Shown one piece after another: positions 22,561 to 34,060 of a stretch of DNA of 64,000 nt. The notes below the pieces were generated by a model that did not search any database, was not told where the DNA came from, and saw only the letters and a program-made list of their open reading frames with translations. Position 1 is the first letter of the stretch. Every line of letters begins with the position of its first letter. The stretch lies in the NCBI GenBank assembly GCA_022478985.1, contig JAKSZP010013640.1, positions 1 to 64,000 of the forward strand. Direction: 5' to 3'. The position numbers and the translations under genes were made by a program. This DNA comes from Massospora cicadina. Taxonomy: Eukaryota > Entomophthoromycota > Entomophthoromycetes > Entomophthorales > Entomophthoraceae.

Positions 22561-23988
22561 TGCATCACTCAACAAAAGGAAGACAGAAATCATCCTCTTA
22601 GGCAAATACACAAACAATTGGGCCACAACATCAGAACCTCACACCAACACTCGAAGAAAAAAACCCAATCATTTTACCCTTTGCAACACCTCCCACCACC
22701 ACTCCTGTCCGACACCTTGGAATCTGGCTAGAATCAGGGGGATATGATAATGAGACAATGGAAGGTAACCTGTTACAATAGGTATCCAAATGCGTAGCCT
22801 CCCTCAAGGGGAGAACCCCAGGACTAACAGGACGAGTTGCAGTTTCTAACTCGCTCATCCTCCCAATACTGTGGTACCAGGCCCATGCGATAGCCTTCTC
22901 ACCTACCTTTATAACCTCAATTTGCGCGCTTATCCAGGGCTGGCTGTGGCCTGGCTCTCACCCTCCTATACGAATGGAAACACTATTTGGCCCACGCTCA
23001 AGCGGAGGCATGGGACTAATAGATTTTGAGAGCCATGCCAATCACATCCTAGGTACCTGGATAAAGGAAATCCTTACTCCAGACCTCCCACAACAACATT
23101 GGTCCAGAGCAGCAAGGACTAACTTTGCACAGGCGCTCAAATTAACCAACCCACATAGTCCACCCAGACTACTTTCATACCTTGCAAGGCACCCTACTGC
23201 AACATGTCCACATGGAACCTCCCCTCTTTCAAACATATCCTCCAAACTATCCGCCGTATGGGATGGACCATAGAGAACATGGGTACTATACAGGGAAGGG
23301 GACGACCCAGCCCCAATTCAAATTAAGAAACCCAGAAAACCACCCCTATAGTGATATGCTCGCAACAACCCCAAGCATAGCTAGGATAGAATACCTAGAT
23401 ATGCTGGACATTCCCTATGATTTAACCACACAGAAAGCAATGTGGAAAATGACACACCACCCACTCCTTTAGCCAAGGATAAGAGCAAACGCCTGGCGCT
23501 GTTTGAGAAGGACCTATAGGATGGCGGACCATATATATAACTCCCTCCACAAAACATGTGCAGTATGTGGAGGGGAGGGATCCCTACATCACCGCCTAGA
23601 AACATGCCCCCCAACCAAAGCTATATGGCAGGAAGTCACACGCCTGCTCAAGATTCAAAACGAACAGGAATTCTTGATATCAAAGAGTATCTTTGCGCTC
23701 CAGATCGAGTCACCAATCCCATCTACCCTCCGCTCCCTAATAATACCCATTGCAATGTGGACAATACACACAATTGCATTAGATTCGTTCAAGGGCACAG
23801 TCCCAATCATTTATGAAAGTATTAACAGATTCCATGTCCACTTACTAGAGCACTTCCAAGACTGGCTCTATAGATATATGAGACTAAGGAAAAAGGCGCT
23901 CATAGAATCATGGTTCCCACTCTGGTTCCTCCACACAGATCCTTTCCTTCACACTTGCTCCATAGTAGGGGAAACCCCCTCAGAGTAG
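22553..23988 (+). pseudogene. LINE1 ORF2 thumb and C-terminal zinc-knuckle region (broken)
   Basis: Continues as SLNKRKTEIILLGKY, then in other frames FGPRSSGGMGLIDFESHANHILGTW (22974-23273), and 23503-23988 with CAVCGGEGSLHHRLETC, a C-x2-C-x7-H-x4-C knuckle like the reverse-transcriptase-associated zinc-binding motif (zf-RVT) of many LINEs. The matching segment in LINE2 is CVMCGQYGKLFHRLEKC. At least four frame changes. Confidence 0.8.
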
Positions 23989-24102
23989 CGCACCAATCCC
24001 CCATACCTGACAGTCCCGCTGGCAACAGGGGTAACTTGAGTACCTCCAGGGTGCCCAATTTTTTATATTTGTTAGTTATTCTCTTAGTTTCACATATATT
24101 CA

Positions 24103-24142
24103 GTAATGTCTGTCCCCTGGTCGGCTTACCTCGGTTAAATAA
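24103..24142 (+). other. LINE1 3' tail shared with SINEs
   Basis: Begins GTAATGTCTGTCCCCTGGTC and ends in TTAAATAAAA directly before the right TSD. About 29 bases match SINE1's 3' end with one difference. LINE2 carries TGTCTGTCCCATGGTCGGC at the same place. Confidence 0.9.
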
Positions 24143-24159
24143 AAGCCTTAAAAGTGTAA
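24143..24159 (+). repeat. Target-site duplication of LINE1, right copy
   Basis: Identical to 18891-18907; element A's RT frame resumes immediately after (CNSFHKRLKYLRF). Confidence 0.9.
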
Positions 24160-24330
24160 TTCATTCCATAAACGACTAAAATATCTGAGGTTTGTCATTG
24201 ACAAACAGGGCTTAAGGCCCCAGCCTGCTAAGATTGAGGCTATTGAGAAAATGTCCTTCCTAAGCAGCAAGCGGGATATCAAGGTATTTTGGGGATGATC
24301 AGCTATTATCTCCAGTTTGTGAAAACTTTA
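24155..24330 (+). pseudogene. Reverse transcriptase of A, part after LINE1
   Basis: Reads CNSFHKRLKYLRFVIDKQGL, then a PQPAKIEAIEKM segment and SSKRDIKVFWG, the end of the gypsy RT palm and thumb. It completes the domain interrupted at 18.89 kb. Confidence 0.8.
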
Positions 24331-24367
24331 GCAAAATAAGTGAACCCTTAATTCACCTTCTTAAAAC

Positions 24368-25084
24368 TTGGCATTATTTGACTGGATAGAAGACTGTCAA
24401 TTCGCTTTTGATCAACTATGCCTTTGTTTAGCTAAAGCGCTGATACCATTGTATTTTAATTCTGATAAGCCCTTTATCATACAAACGGACGCCTCCCTCA
24501 CCTCCATAAAGGAATTATTATCCCAGCTTGACGAGGAAGGGGAGGAACACCCCATTGCATACTGTAGTTGGACACTGGATATTCATGAACAGAATTATAC
24601 CATTATCAATAAAGAGTATTTAGCTGTCATTTGTGCATGTAAACAATTTTGCGCGTATAAGCAGAGAGTGCATTTCACCATGGTAACTGATCATGCCTCA
24701 TTATGCTGGCCTCAGAATATGAGAGAGAATGAAGGAAGGTTAGCCCGCTGGGCCTTATATCTACAGATATATGACTTTGAGATTCTACTTCAAATTGGGG
24801 TAAAGCATCTAAATGCGGATGGATTGTCAAGGTTGTCAGTGGTAACCTTATTACTGATAGGGATGATGAGTTATTTACCAAAATTGTTGACCAGCAGTAT
24901 GACAACGATACTATCAAGATTCATAAGAAGTTGGGCAAAATCTGAGCAAATACCTTCAAAGATGATGGGAAACTATATAAGGTTATTGATGGACAAACCT
25001 TTGTTCCATAGGCCTACTAAATGGATGGACTTAATTATCGCTGCCACAAGGCCACAGGCCATGGTAAATTTAGAAAGACGTTAA
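24368..25084 (+). pseudogene. RNase H of A and linker
   Basis: Open for 238 codons. Shows FIIQTDASLTSIKELLSQLD (first catalytic Asp), HPIAYCSWTLD, YTIINKEYLAVICACKQF (catalytic Glu) and MVTDHASLCW (Asp), the usual gypsy RNase H signature, then VKHLNADGLSRL, which marks the end of the domain. The G of the TDAS..G-G motif is lost. This is the longest open pol piece of A. Confidence 0.8.
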
Positions 25085-25089
25085 AAAAT

Positions 25090-26090
25090 TATGGACCCAT
25101 TCTTAGACTCCATGTCCTACAATATCCATGAGACACTTAACTATTGTCACAAATGTCAAGCAGAAGCCCCTATCAGAAAGCCATATCTGCCAATTATTGA
25201 AACCTGATTTTTATCTAGAATACAGTCTTCATGGACGTCGTGGGACCCTTGACCTATACCAGGTCATTTTAAATACAAATTTTACTATCAACCATTTAAT
25301 CAAGTGGGTGAAAGCTAAGTCAGTATAATATTTAGGGGCACAAATACTGCTAAGTTCATTCTTAAAGATATTATTTATTGGCACGGTTGCCCCAGTTTAT
25401 TAACGGATAATGGGACCAATTTTTGTCTCAAATGATTCTGAAGCTCAACGATCTCATGGGCATCAATGGGGCGCTATCCGCTTCCTATCGCCTGGAAACT
25501 AATGTTACTTTCAAATGGGTGAATGGTACGCTAGTTGGTATCTTATAAAAGTTGGTTGTTTGCAAAGTGTCTAACTTACCTCTTCTTCTTTGTCATCCGC
25601 TGTATTTGCTTATACTATTGTATATCACTCATCCATGGTACATTTCTTGTTTACATTACTACGTGGGAGACAGCCCACGTTGCATCCTCTTTTATATTCA
25701 AGCGTTGCATAAAAACAAATGAGTCCAAGTAGATATCTTGAAAACCTTGCCCAGAAATCAATTCAATTAAAATCTGCTTATTTAAATGCTTTGGCGCAGA
25801 AGGTCAAGGCTTGAGCCTGGGATAACGTGGACTGGCGGACCTTGCCTATTTCTTGAGGAAGGAGAATTAGTTTGGTACTATGACAAACATGGGTTTGGGT
25901 GAACCCACAAACTGGTGCACATGTGGAAGGGACCTTTTGAGATCATAGAGAAGACATCCACTGATGCCTACACCATGAAAGGCCCTACTAAGGGACATTT
26001 TATTAATTAAATGTATGCCAAGTTCTTGAAGAGGCACTATCCATACTTCAAGTCTCTGTCTTTTAGTCATCAATAACTTGTCAGACCCCA
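25090..26090 (+). pseudogene. Integrase of A
   Basis: Pieces: IHETLNYCHKCQAEAPIRKPYLP (CxxC of the zinc-binding domain, about 25.12-25.19 kb); a core fragment with [12 protein letters not shown] [12 protein letters not shown] at 25.40-25.43 kb (second catalytic D); and a C-terminal module WKGPFEIIEKTSTDAYTM at about 25.93-25.98 kb, the GPF/Y module. No chromodomain follows. Heavily broken. Confidence 0.7.
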
Positions 26091-26130
26091 TTCATCTTTG
26101 TTACCTGATGTTTGGTCAAGTGGGTAGAAA

Positions 26131-26923
26131 TACTGCCATTGGTTTGACCAACAATCTATTTAAGCAATATTTAGTTAATATCTATACTTCACTTATACCT
26201 AGAAATGGGCTATGATGGTATATGGAGCCTTGAGCGCATGGGCTTGACTTCCCAAGGAGTGCTGAAGGTGATTTAGTTTACTCTTGATGATTTTGGCCCC
26301 GATCTGTGGAATTGTAAACTTGGCAAATTAAAACCCATAACCCCCAGTGCAACTTCTACCCCTTGATATAGAAATAGCTTAGGTCTTTGGCCTCATTGAA
26401 TTAGGTCTGCTTCCATATCCTTATCCATTATCTTGTCCACCACATTGCCATAAAATATTTTGTGGGAGAAATCATTTTTATTATGGCGTCCTTCCAGAGC
26501 CTCTAACACAATTGTTTAATCGCTACTACAATGGAAATCTGTTGGGCCTTAAATTCAGTCAATCAATCTAATCTGGAGTATTAGTATCAGTCTACTATGT
26601 CAGAGTGCTGCTTAGTAAACAGGAGAAGCATTAATAGAAATGCTAGTAGGAGGGGATATTAAGACTGAATAATAAGAGGGGAGGATCTTTTTTACTACGT
26701 AGCTAGAATGGAACCTAGCTGAAAATATTATCTGGTGAAGAAGTTAAACCTTTGAGAGTATGCAATACTACTTTGTACTTTACTCTGCTTTATAATAAAA
26801 AACCTTTTGCTGAACTTGTCCTGTTCACAAGTTTTAAGGCGTTTGTCTTCATACAGCACCTTATTTATTGGAGTCTAAAAACCTGTGGCTTAGATGTATG
26901 ACGCCTAAGCGCTGATTTCAACA
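26131..26923 (+). repeat. 3' LTR of A
   Basis: 793 bp, starting TACTGCCATTGGTTTGACC after the purine tract and ending GATTTCAACA. It is the uninterrupted counterpart of 14219-15323 and shows where SINE1 went in. Confidence 0.8.
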
Positions 26924-26998
26924 CTCTGGCAACTTCTATATTATTGAAATTAGGGCCAAAAAGCACCTGCGAGCACAAAAAGTGCAAGAGTTCTAACA
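26924..26998 (+). repeat. 5' LTR of C, right end
   Basis: 75 bp ending GAGTTCTAACA, two bases before C's primer site at 27001. Its GCACAAAA..GAG.TCT part is similar to the far end of C's 3' LTR near 56.65 kb. Confidence 0.5.
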
Positions 26999-27000
26999 AG

Positions 27001-27017
27001 TGGTGCTCACTACATGG
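27001..27017 (+). other. Primer-binding site of C
   Basis: TGGTGCTCACTACATGG, 15 of its 17 bases in line with the site shared exactly by E1 and F. Confidence 0.75.
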
Positions 27018-28640
27018 TTCGCCTTTACACCACAATCTTATGAATATAGGTGGAGAACGTTCGGGTTAGTAACCCTCTTAACCACCCCGCTGAAGCCAAA
27101 CTAAGCTAGACGCTTTGGAAAAGCAAATAGCTAACGCCTTGTCATGACTTAAAAAAGCTCATACAGTGTCCCTCTCAGGATTTTCATGAAGCTGTTTTTG
27201 ATATTCATAGCCTCGCCAGAAGTAGCCTCACCCCCTTTGAACCCACATTTAAAGACAGATTTTCCCTGGTGAGGGTAGCTTTGCTTCATTCTTATAGGTA
27301 TATGGAAATTTAATGGAAGGGTTGACTGAGCACCAAGAGATTAAGTACATCCTCCCTTGTTCAAGTATCATGGCCCAAGAGGTAATGGTTCCTCAAATGG
27401 ACAACCTTAGTACCTAGGCGGAAGTTAAGGAAATTCTTAGTGAGGAATTTGGATCAACGCAGAGTTAAAAAGGAACAAGCAGGCCTTTACGTGCCTTAGC
27501 ATGAAAAAGGGAGAATCAATTATCACTTTTATTAACCTCTTCTACAGGGCATCCCAATCGCAGTTACTTGCAAAAATGCTACCTCTTGACGACGCCATTG
27601 CTGCCATTTTAACTGGCTTAGTTTCTCACCCTTCTTTAGCAGGGCATATCATCTCTTTTAAATGTTACTTCTAGAATGTCCATGACATAGAGGCTCTATT
27701 AGAGGCTGTGGATTTTTATAACGTTGAGATTACCCAAAGAGCTGTGTTGAAACCCAAGTCATAACTATTGAGGAACTCCCAAACATTTCTCGTCAGAGGA
27801 TTCAATTATGACCCCCAAGTCCCCTCCTGTGATTGTGACCATCCTGAAACATTTTCCCGCAGTGCAACTCAAAACAGACATCAGCCCACCACATGAGGTT
27901 GAACAGGGTGCACCATCAGTGACAGGGCAACATTCCTTTCTGTCAATGTCGCCTATAGTGCGCCCATTGCATTCAGTTTAGACTGTGTCTCGCCAAAGAC
28001 CTCCACTGAGAGGCCTCCTGCAGCGGCTCAATTTTCATACCTCTCTGTGATGCAGTCCACAACTACCTTGTCCCCTCCTCTAGTTGTTTGAAGTGCAAAA
28101 CCTGCCTTCAAGGAGCAATCCAAGCCAGATAACAAAATAGCTCAGACTAAAGGCTGTTAAAGCTGAAACGCTTTCTTTCGTGACCCAAATGTTAGCAAAA
28201 CTTCCCAAAGCATTCCCTGCCCCAAGGAAGTGCATTTTTTTAATGGTTTTAAACAATAAACACTGATGTGTTTGACTTTAGCCTCTCACCTAACGCTTCT
28301 CCGATGTACATAGATAACCCCTCTGATGATGAATCTGAAAGGGATTATGAGGACATTATATTATGTCCTAGGAGCCCCAGTTGAATTAAGGATAACAGAC
28401 CAGTTGAGCCTTGAAGGAAAAATAAGACCATGATACCCGAGGAAACCCTACCTTAGCTAAGTTTTGGGTTGCTGGGAGGTTGTCAACACCACTAGTGATT
28501 CCAACTAGTTTTATGCCACCTTGATTCAACCTAATCAACATGTTCTTACCTTACAGTTCATTAAAGAGAGATATTCTGAGACATCTAAAGAACTTGCCTC
28601 TACCTTCCATCTCAATGAGGCTCTAGCTCTCCCCCTAACT
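27018..28640 (+). pseudogene. Gag region of C (heavily decayed)
   Basis: Lies between the primer site and protease, so gag is expected. Short coding-like pieces occur, such as DSIMTPKSPPVIVTILKHF at about 27.81-27.86 kb, but I found no zinc knuckle. The call rests mainly on position. Confidence 0.45.
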
Positions 28641-28649
28641 TTAGTAGAA

Positions 28650-29107
28650 CTGTAACCAAGGTGAAGTTTGGCATCAACAAGGTAGGGGTTATGGTCATCC
28701 TTGATACTGGCTCTCCAACAATGGAATCTCTTCAAAACTTATCATGAAGATTAAGTTGGCCTCTGACCTGAAATACTCTCAAGAGTATGGAACTGAGGGT
28801 CTCAATAGCACTTGTTCTAACAGGGCATACTCCTCTTTACTCTAAGAATTGGAAAGATTATTATGTTGGCACCAGATGTGGCCTTGGATTACAAACTTAC
28901 AATATGCTCATTGGCACACAATTTATGCTTGAGTATGACAGCATCCTAAATATGAAACAGGGTATCTCTATTTGCAAAATTTTTGAAGTTCCTCTGGTCT
29001 TTAACAATAAAGAACTCAATAATAAGAAATACTCTTGTTTGGTTGAGTACCCTTCTTCTGCCTTAACTCTACTCTACACAACATATTGGCAAAGTACCAA
29101 GAAGTAG
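28650..29107 (+). pseudogene. Aspartic protease of C
   Basis: VKFGINKVGVMVILDTGSP at 28.66-28.72 kb carries the DTGS active site; an open stretch 28787-29107 continues with YNMLIGTQFMLEYDSILNM, the C-terminal hydrophobic loop (LIG) and the segment that usually links protease to RT in gypsy elements. A stop separates the two. Confidence 0.8.
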
Positions 29108-29599
29108 CATGATTCAGTGGATGCGCAAGAAGGCAGTTCCTTTTTACGCTTTTAAAGAAATATTAATCTATTCTAGTGAACAACAGGTAATTGTTACCAA
29201 AATTACTCTACATAATCCCCCTAAACCTGTTTTTTACACATAACTAGCTGATGGAGAAAGTTCTTTAGCACCTAAAGTATTGCCTGGGATACTAGACTCA
29301 GCCTACCAGCGACCCATCAATACAATATTTGGAAATTTTACCAATAAAGAAATTATTGTGAAAAAAATTAGAAGATTGGAAAAGGTCTGTTGATCCCAGT
29401 TGAAGATATTAGCTGGGTCCACTTTATTGGTTCTATGTTGGATATGGGCTTACCTACTGACAAACTATAAATACTTTTAGCAACGTTTATATTTCAGCTG
29501 AATTAGCCCCAGACGATCTTGAAAAGTTCACTCTTTATTAAAGGCCTATGGGATATATTTTCCAAATCTGATACTGACTATGACCACATGAAGTATTGG

Positions 29600-30340
29600 A
29601 GCCACACCATTGACGTTGGTAATGATAGTACCATCCGCTCTAAACTTTATTATAAATTGAAGATTGAAGAGCAACTTTGAGGACAGAGCTCAAACACATA
29701 CTAGACGCTTACTTACTATTATCTTTATGCAGCCCTTAAGCGTCTCCTATCTTTCTCATCAAAAAGAAAAATGGAGGTCATCAGGTAGTTATGGACTACA
29801 GTAAATTGAACAACCTCAATAAAAAATAGTTTTCTATTCCATGCATTGATGATGCTCTTGCCCAACTCTCTGGCTCCAAATTTTTCTACGCTATGGATTT
29901 GGCCAGCAGCTACTGGAAAATGGGACTTTATCTATAAGACTAGGATAAATGTGCTCTTATTTTCAGTGAAGGCTTATCAAAGACCACTTGCCTAACTCAA
30001 GGGTTGTTCAATGTGCCTGCATCGCCCAGCGACCCATGGATCATATCTTACAAGATCTCAAGTTAATTTGTATTAGTCTATCTTGATAACATCACAGTTT
30101 TCTAAATCCTTCAATAAGCATCTTATGCATTTAAGGAAGTTTTTAACGTCTGCAGGCGTTCAACATTATTTTAAAGCCCTCAAAATGTACCTTTTCAAAA
30201 ATGAGATTAGATTTCCTCAGACATGCCATCTCACTAGAAGGAATCTAATTTACAAGATAAGGTTAAAGCTATTTCCAAAATAAGCATCAAAATTATTCAA
30301 AATGTCCAGGTGTTTCTGGGCATGATGGGGTATTACAATC
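29600..30340 (+). pseudogene. Reverse transcriptase of C
   Basis: Blocks across frames: a SVSYLSHQKEKW-type KKxG block at about 29.74-29.78 kb, MDYSKLNNLN (VDYRxLN), a DDALAQLSGSKFFYAMDLASSYW segment (motif A) at about 29.85-29.92 kb, and a VYLDNITVF-like palm segment near 30.08 kb, where the catalytic second D is replaced. It also resembles element A's RT. Non-functional. Confidence 0.75.
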
Positions 30341-30429
30341 AATGCATTTTAAGTTCAAGCAGCTTAGTGAGCCTCTCATCTCATTATTAGCTAAGAACAC
30401 CCCTTGACAATGAAGTGCTGAACAAAAGG

Positions 30430-30900
30430 CCGCCTTTGAGATACTAAAGAAGCTGTTACAAAAACTTCTGAATCTACATCGCCCAGATTATGGTAAACTT
30501 TTATCTTGTTTACCAGTGCCTCTGGCTATGCCGTTAAATCCATCCTGGCCCAGTTGGATGACAACAGCGTTAATCACCCCGTTTCCTATTTCAACAAGAT
30601 GCTATCGAAATTCAAATGCAGATACAGCGTCACTGAAAAGGTTGCCTTGTTTTCTTACTTACTGTAAAATATTACCGCCCTTTTTATATGTAACTTCATC
30701 TATATAGTTACTGACCACGCCTCCTTGAAGTGGATACAAAATATGAAGGATCCCGCTGGAGGGTTGGATCGTTAGGAATTAAAGCTTCAACACTATGACA
30801 TGAAAATTGACCACTGAGCTGAGACCCACTAGATGAATGTTAATAGGTTGACTCAGTTGCCTGTCCTTCATTTAGATAACAGTAAAGCGGTGAGATTGTA
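30430..30900 (+). pseudogene. RNase H of C
   Basis: FTSASGYAVKSILAQLDD (Asp replaced by Ser), HPVSYFNKML, YSVTEKVALFSYL and VTDHASLKWIQNM, then VNRLTQLPVL. The domain order matches A and F. At least three stops. Confidence 0.75.
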
Positions 30901-30949
30901 TTGTCAAGAGAGTGCCTGTAACTCTCACATTCCCAGTGAGATGGTGCAA

Positions 30950-32419
30950 GATGCACAACCACACCACTAGGGAACTATTCATTAAAAAGATGGTAAACAG
31001 GGCACCGCTAAGGATGCTGGAGCAAAAGGAATCCAGGGCAAGGTATTACAAGCTGTATGTAGTATTTAAAAGCAAATAAATAACAATACTTGGTAGGACC
31101 CCAAGTGGAGGCCACAACCAAATGGAGATCTGTATTAAAGTGTTTGGGTGCCTCAATATGGAGGGACCAGTGCAGCTCAGCAATGCATCAGATCCAGTAG
31201 ATAATTTTGTGAGATTAGAATGGCCAACGTTGTTAGAGACCTCTTAAAGGAGCTCCGCGCACAGGTTAGCCAGGATTCATATTAAAAAGTGTAAACTAAT
31301 GGTAAAAAATTATTATGGAAGTCAAACAACAAGGAATGTTGGTGTCATAGGAACATACTTAAACTAAGGGGGTGAATCATCAATTGGGGGAACTGGTGCT
31401 AAGCCTAAGTGACCCAATAGGCGCACCCTACCATTAGCCAGGGGTACTGTAGCTCGAGATCAATTAAACTCAAGTTATGGATTACAGGCAAAGCTGACCC
31501 AATTTTGCAATTTTGAAATTTGAATGGGTTTTGAAACCCTATTCACCGAGCAACTGGATCAAACTGTTGTTTTTGGTGATATCTTGGTGTCAGGAAGTTG
31601 ATATGACTGGATGATACGCTACCCATACTGACAGATCAGAGGGGGAATCGAGATGAGTCTTGAGATTTATGGGAAAAGGTATACAAATTTTAATCGATCA
31701 AAATGATGACCATTTGGCAAAACAAGAGGATTTATGCAGAGATTCAATATGAATGAGGTTATATTGAAAAGGGAAGACTAATAGAAAATTACCAAGCTGA
31801 GGATGCATCCAGCTTGGGGAACTGAGATATAAAGAGTCACACTGAGGATTAAAGAAAAAGGTCTTTTCTGGGTGATCAGTGATTGTTGATAAGTCTGCAA
31901 TTTATATTAAATAAAGTTCAAAATAAGGGGCAATAGCTCCATACATAGTTTATCAAGTTTTATTAAGAAGTTGGAAATCCTCATATCATCCAATTTGGTT
32001 GCTAAGTGGCTAATACCTTGTGCAAACCAGCTCGGTGGAATTGAGCCTAGATGCCGAGAAATAACACCTGGTGCATTTTAACGCCCTTGCTGTAATGCAG
32101 GATCAAGCATCACGCACATCCCCAGGACTCACCTGAGAATATCTCACCTGCACCCAGCGTTGGTCCAGGGTATGTTTGAGGTTAAGAAGGTTTTTCAATT
32201 TGACCTTTTTGGGCTCCTGATGACCAGCTTTATCCTTGCAATTAGAGCCCACTATTATGTCATGGAGCCATGACATGTGTGACATCCTTATGACCCATGG
32301 TGCTTATGATAAGGATGAACCCATCAATAAAATGTTCATGTGACACTACCATGACATGAACGTGGAGAGTTGAAAGTTATACAAAAATGGTAAGGGTAAA
32401 TTGGCTGCCCTATCTTTAA
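30950..32419. other. Linker between RNase H and integrase of C, with unexplained sequence
   Basis: The first ~100 bp (ELFIKKMVN..) and last ~100 bp (GKLAALSLISRM) read as gypsy linker. The ~1.2 kb between (about 31.08-32.28 kb) is far longer than the matching linker in A or F, so another insertion is likely, but I found neither domains nor duplications. Short minus-strand open frames there have no known match. Confidence 0.4.
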
Positions 32420-33538
32420 TGTAAGTCCAGGGGAATGCCTCCTTTGTGTAAATTGGGCGGTTTTCCCATTCCCAAATAAAGAGGGTCCAAAGAGGGTGGC
32501 TGTACCCCTCGTCACCCAGGGTGATCTCACCCACGTGGTAGACAAGCGCTGGTTAACAGCACTCTCTCTTAAGATTCCTCCCTTGGTACCCGCACTCACC
32601 TCAGCCATACTTGTCCGCCAAATTGAGGAAATCTGCACTGAGATTACCAAATCAAAGTCAAAAGGTCCAAAACCAATGGGAATAAAGCCCAAATTGGAAA
32701 CCTGATATTCAGAAATAAACATAATAGAATTACCAGCCATAATCAGGGGTGACATTGAGCCTCAAAGTGAGATGATTGCCATTTCTAAATCCCCTCTGAA
32801 ATTGGCAGAAATTGTCACCAATAATTTGAAACCCCTAGTTCAAGAATTTAAAGTAGCACCTGACACCACTCATTTGGCTGAAAGAATTCCTCAGCAACTG
32901 GGCATGGGCGGGGGTGGCTATCCTGAACCTGTTTCCAACCAATTGAAACCGTCCCTATGTGGGGTGACTCTGGGGAATTCCCATTGCTCATCAGGCCAAA
33001 CGCCATTACACCAACTGACGTAAACGCTATTGAGTATTGGACCAGGCATTTTGAATGAACAAATAGTGACTCAACCTGCCACAAATCCTTTGATGTTGAT
33101 TCCAATTGGAAATTATCTGCCCCCTCCCCTGAAGGTTTTCCAAATTATGTCAAATTTGGGGGACCCAATCCCTGCTTTGACATATTACCAATTAAACACT
33201 ATTTAATCAGTTGCATTGCACTGAGAAATTTGTTGGTCAATTTTCTTTATCTATCTTTCCAATTAAAACCCTTTACCCAATTGAAGTTCTTATGCTTAAG
33301 ACTAAACTGCCTTTTCCGCCAGTATTCCAACAACCCCCGTGGTTTATGGACATCTTCATCTGGTTTTGCTAGGTGTCTATACACAATTATGACTCGTGGG
33401 TACTTAATGGCGGAACTCCTTCCTAGTCTCATAACGGTATAGCAGAAGCAGTGCCACTGTAATTTTGGTTTGCCGTTTGGGTGCTACAGTACTTAAACTG
33501 GAAGTCTGGTCTAAAAATAACTTACTGTTTGCCTGACA
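32420..33538 (+). repeat. 5' LTR of D
   Basis: TG...CA. A TATTTAA box at 33200-33206 lies 26-32 nt before the predicted RNA start at 33232. Aligns to 39219-40338 throughout. Confidence 0.9.
33232..33242 (+). promoter_or_regulatory. Predicted RNA 5' end / self-primer of D
   Basis: GTTGGTCAATT is the exact complement of the 11 nt at 33540-33550, just inside the LTR. Tf1 of fission yeast primes from the first 11 nt of its own mRNA in this way. A TATA-like box sits about 30 nt upstream. Confidence 0.65.
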
Positions 33539-33539
33539 T

Positions 33540-33550
33540 AATTGACCAAC
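33540..33550 (+). other. Self-primed primer-binding site of D
   Basis: AATTGACCAAC, beginning two bases after the 5' LTR end. There is no TGG at the LTR edge, unlike elements A, C, E1 and F. Confidence 0.65.
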
Positions 33551-33829
33551 CATCATTACTAACCATTTTCGCCTTTCTCATTGATATTGGTGTAGCAATA
33601 GTCCTTTTTTCTCGACTAAACCAGGTTGTAAAAAAATTTTACTCTGTTCATGATAACCTAGTATCTCAAATTGTCTAAACCATATCCCATAGTTACCGCG
33701 GCCATTGTGCCCATGTCAGTATGTTTTGGCAGCCTGACTTGCAAAGGGTTTACTTCTGATATGAACCTAGTGGTTTCCCCCAATCCTAATACCATTTCTT
33801 CTGTATTGATGAATTAAACTACAGCTGCC

Positions 33830-34060
33830 AATAAGGAGAATCTCGCCTACTTTTTATTGCCCATAGAGATTAGTATTGGGTCCCACCATGTCTCCTTTAT
33901 GACTTTGATGGATACCAGAGCCACAGGTAATTTTATGAGTGCTGAGCTAGCTCAAAAATTGGAGCTTGACCTGGACCTAGGTCCTTTATAGATGGTTGCT
34001 TCTTCAGCCCCCAGAACTCATATCTAGTTCATCAGCTGGTTCCTTTATCAGTACATCAAT
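33830..34060 (+). pseudogene. Protease of D
   Basis: ISIGSHHVSFMTLMDTRATGNF at about 33.87-33.93 kb: the active-site DTGA reads DTRA. A stop follows soon after (near 33.99 kb). Confidence 0.65.

Larger units (their letters stand above)
18908..24142 (+). mobile_element. LINE1, non-LTR retrotransposon in element A's RT
   Basis: A 5.2-kb plus-strand LINE with a 17-bp TSD. Layout: about 115 bp leader, ORF1 with CCHC knuckle (19024-20094), ORF2 with apurinic-type endonuclease (20441-21300), RT (21.5-22.5 kb) and a C-terminal cysteine/histidine motif (about 23.56 kb), then a 3' UTR ending in the tail shared with SINE1 and LINE2. ORF1 is open but ORF2 is broken by many stops, so the copy is dead. 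It aligns along its length with LINE2. It looks close to full length because both ORFs and a leader are present. Confidence 0.9.
14219..26923 (+). mobile_element. Ty3/gypsy element A
   Basis: Plus-strand element with a 5' LTR of 1105 bp (792 bp without SINE1 and its duplication) and a 3' LTR of 793 bp. Primer site TGGTGCTCAATACAATGG lies at 15327-15344. Then come gag with CCHC knuckle, protease (DSGS), RT split by LINE1, RNase H and integrase with a GPF module, and a purine tract (GGTCAAGTGGGTAGAAA, 26113-26130) before the 3' LTR. Both LTRs start TA rather than TG. The flanking five bases differ (ACCAG left, CTCTG right), so no TSD is visible. All domains contain stops. Confidence 0.8.

Noticed and set aside
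22177..22626. 149-codon minus-strand frame
   Set aside because: Shadow of LINE1 RT, which carries the real motifs on plus.
14214..26928. Target-site duplication for element A
   Set aside because: The five bases on each side (ACCAG and CTCTG) do not match under any reasonable boundary, so none is claimed.
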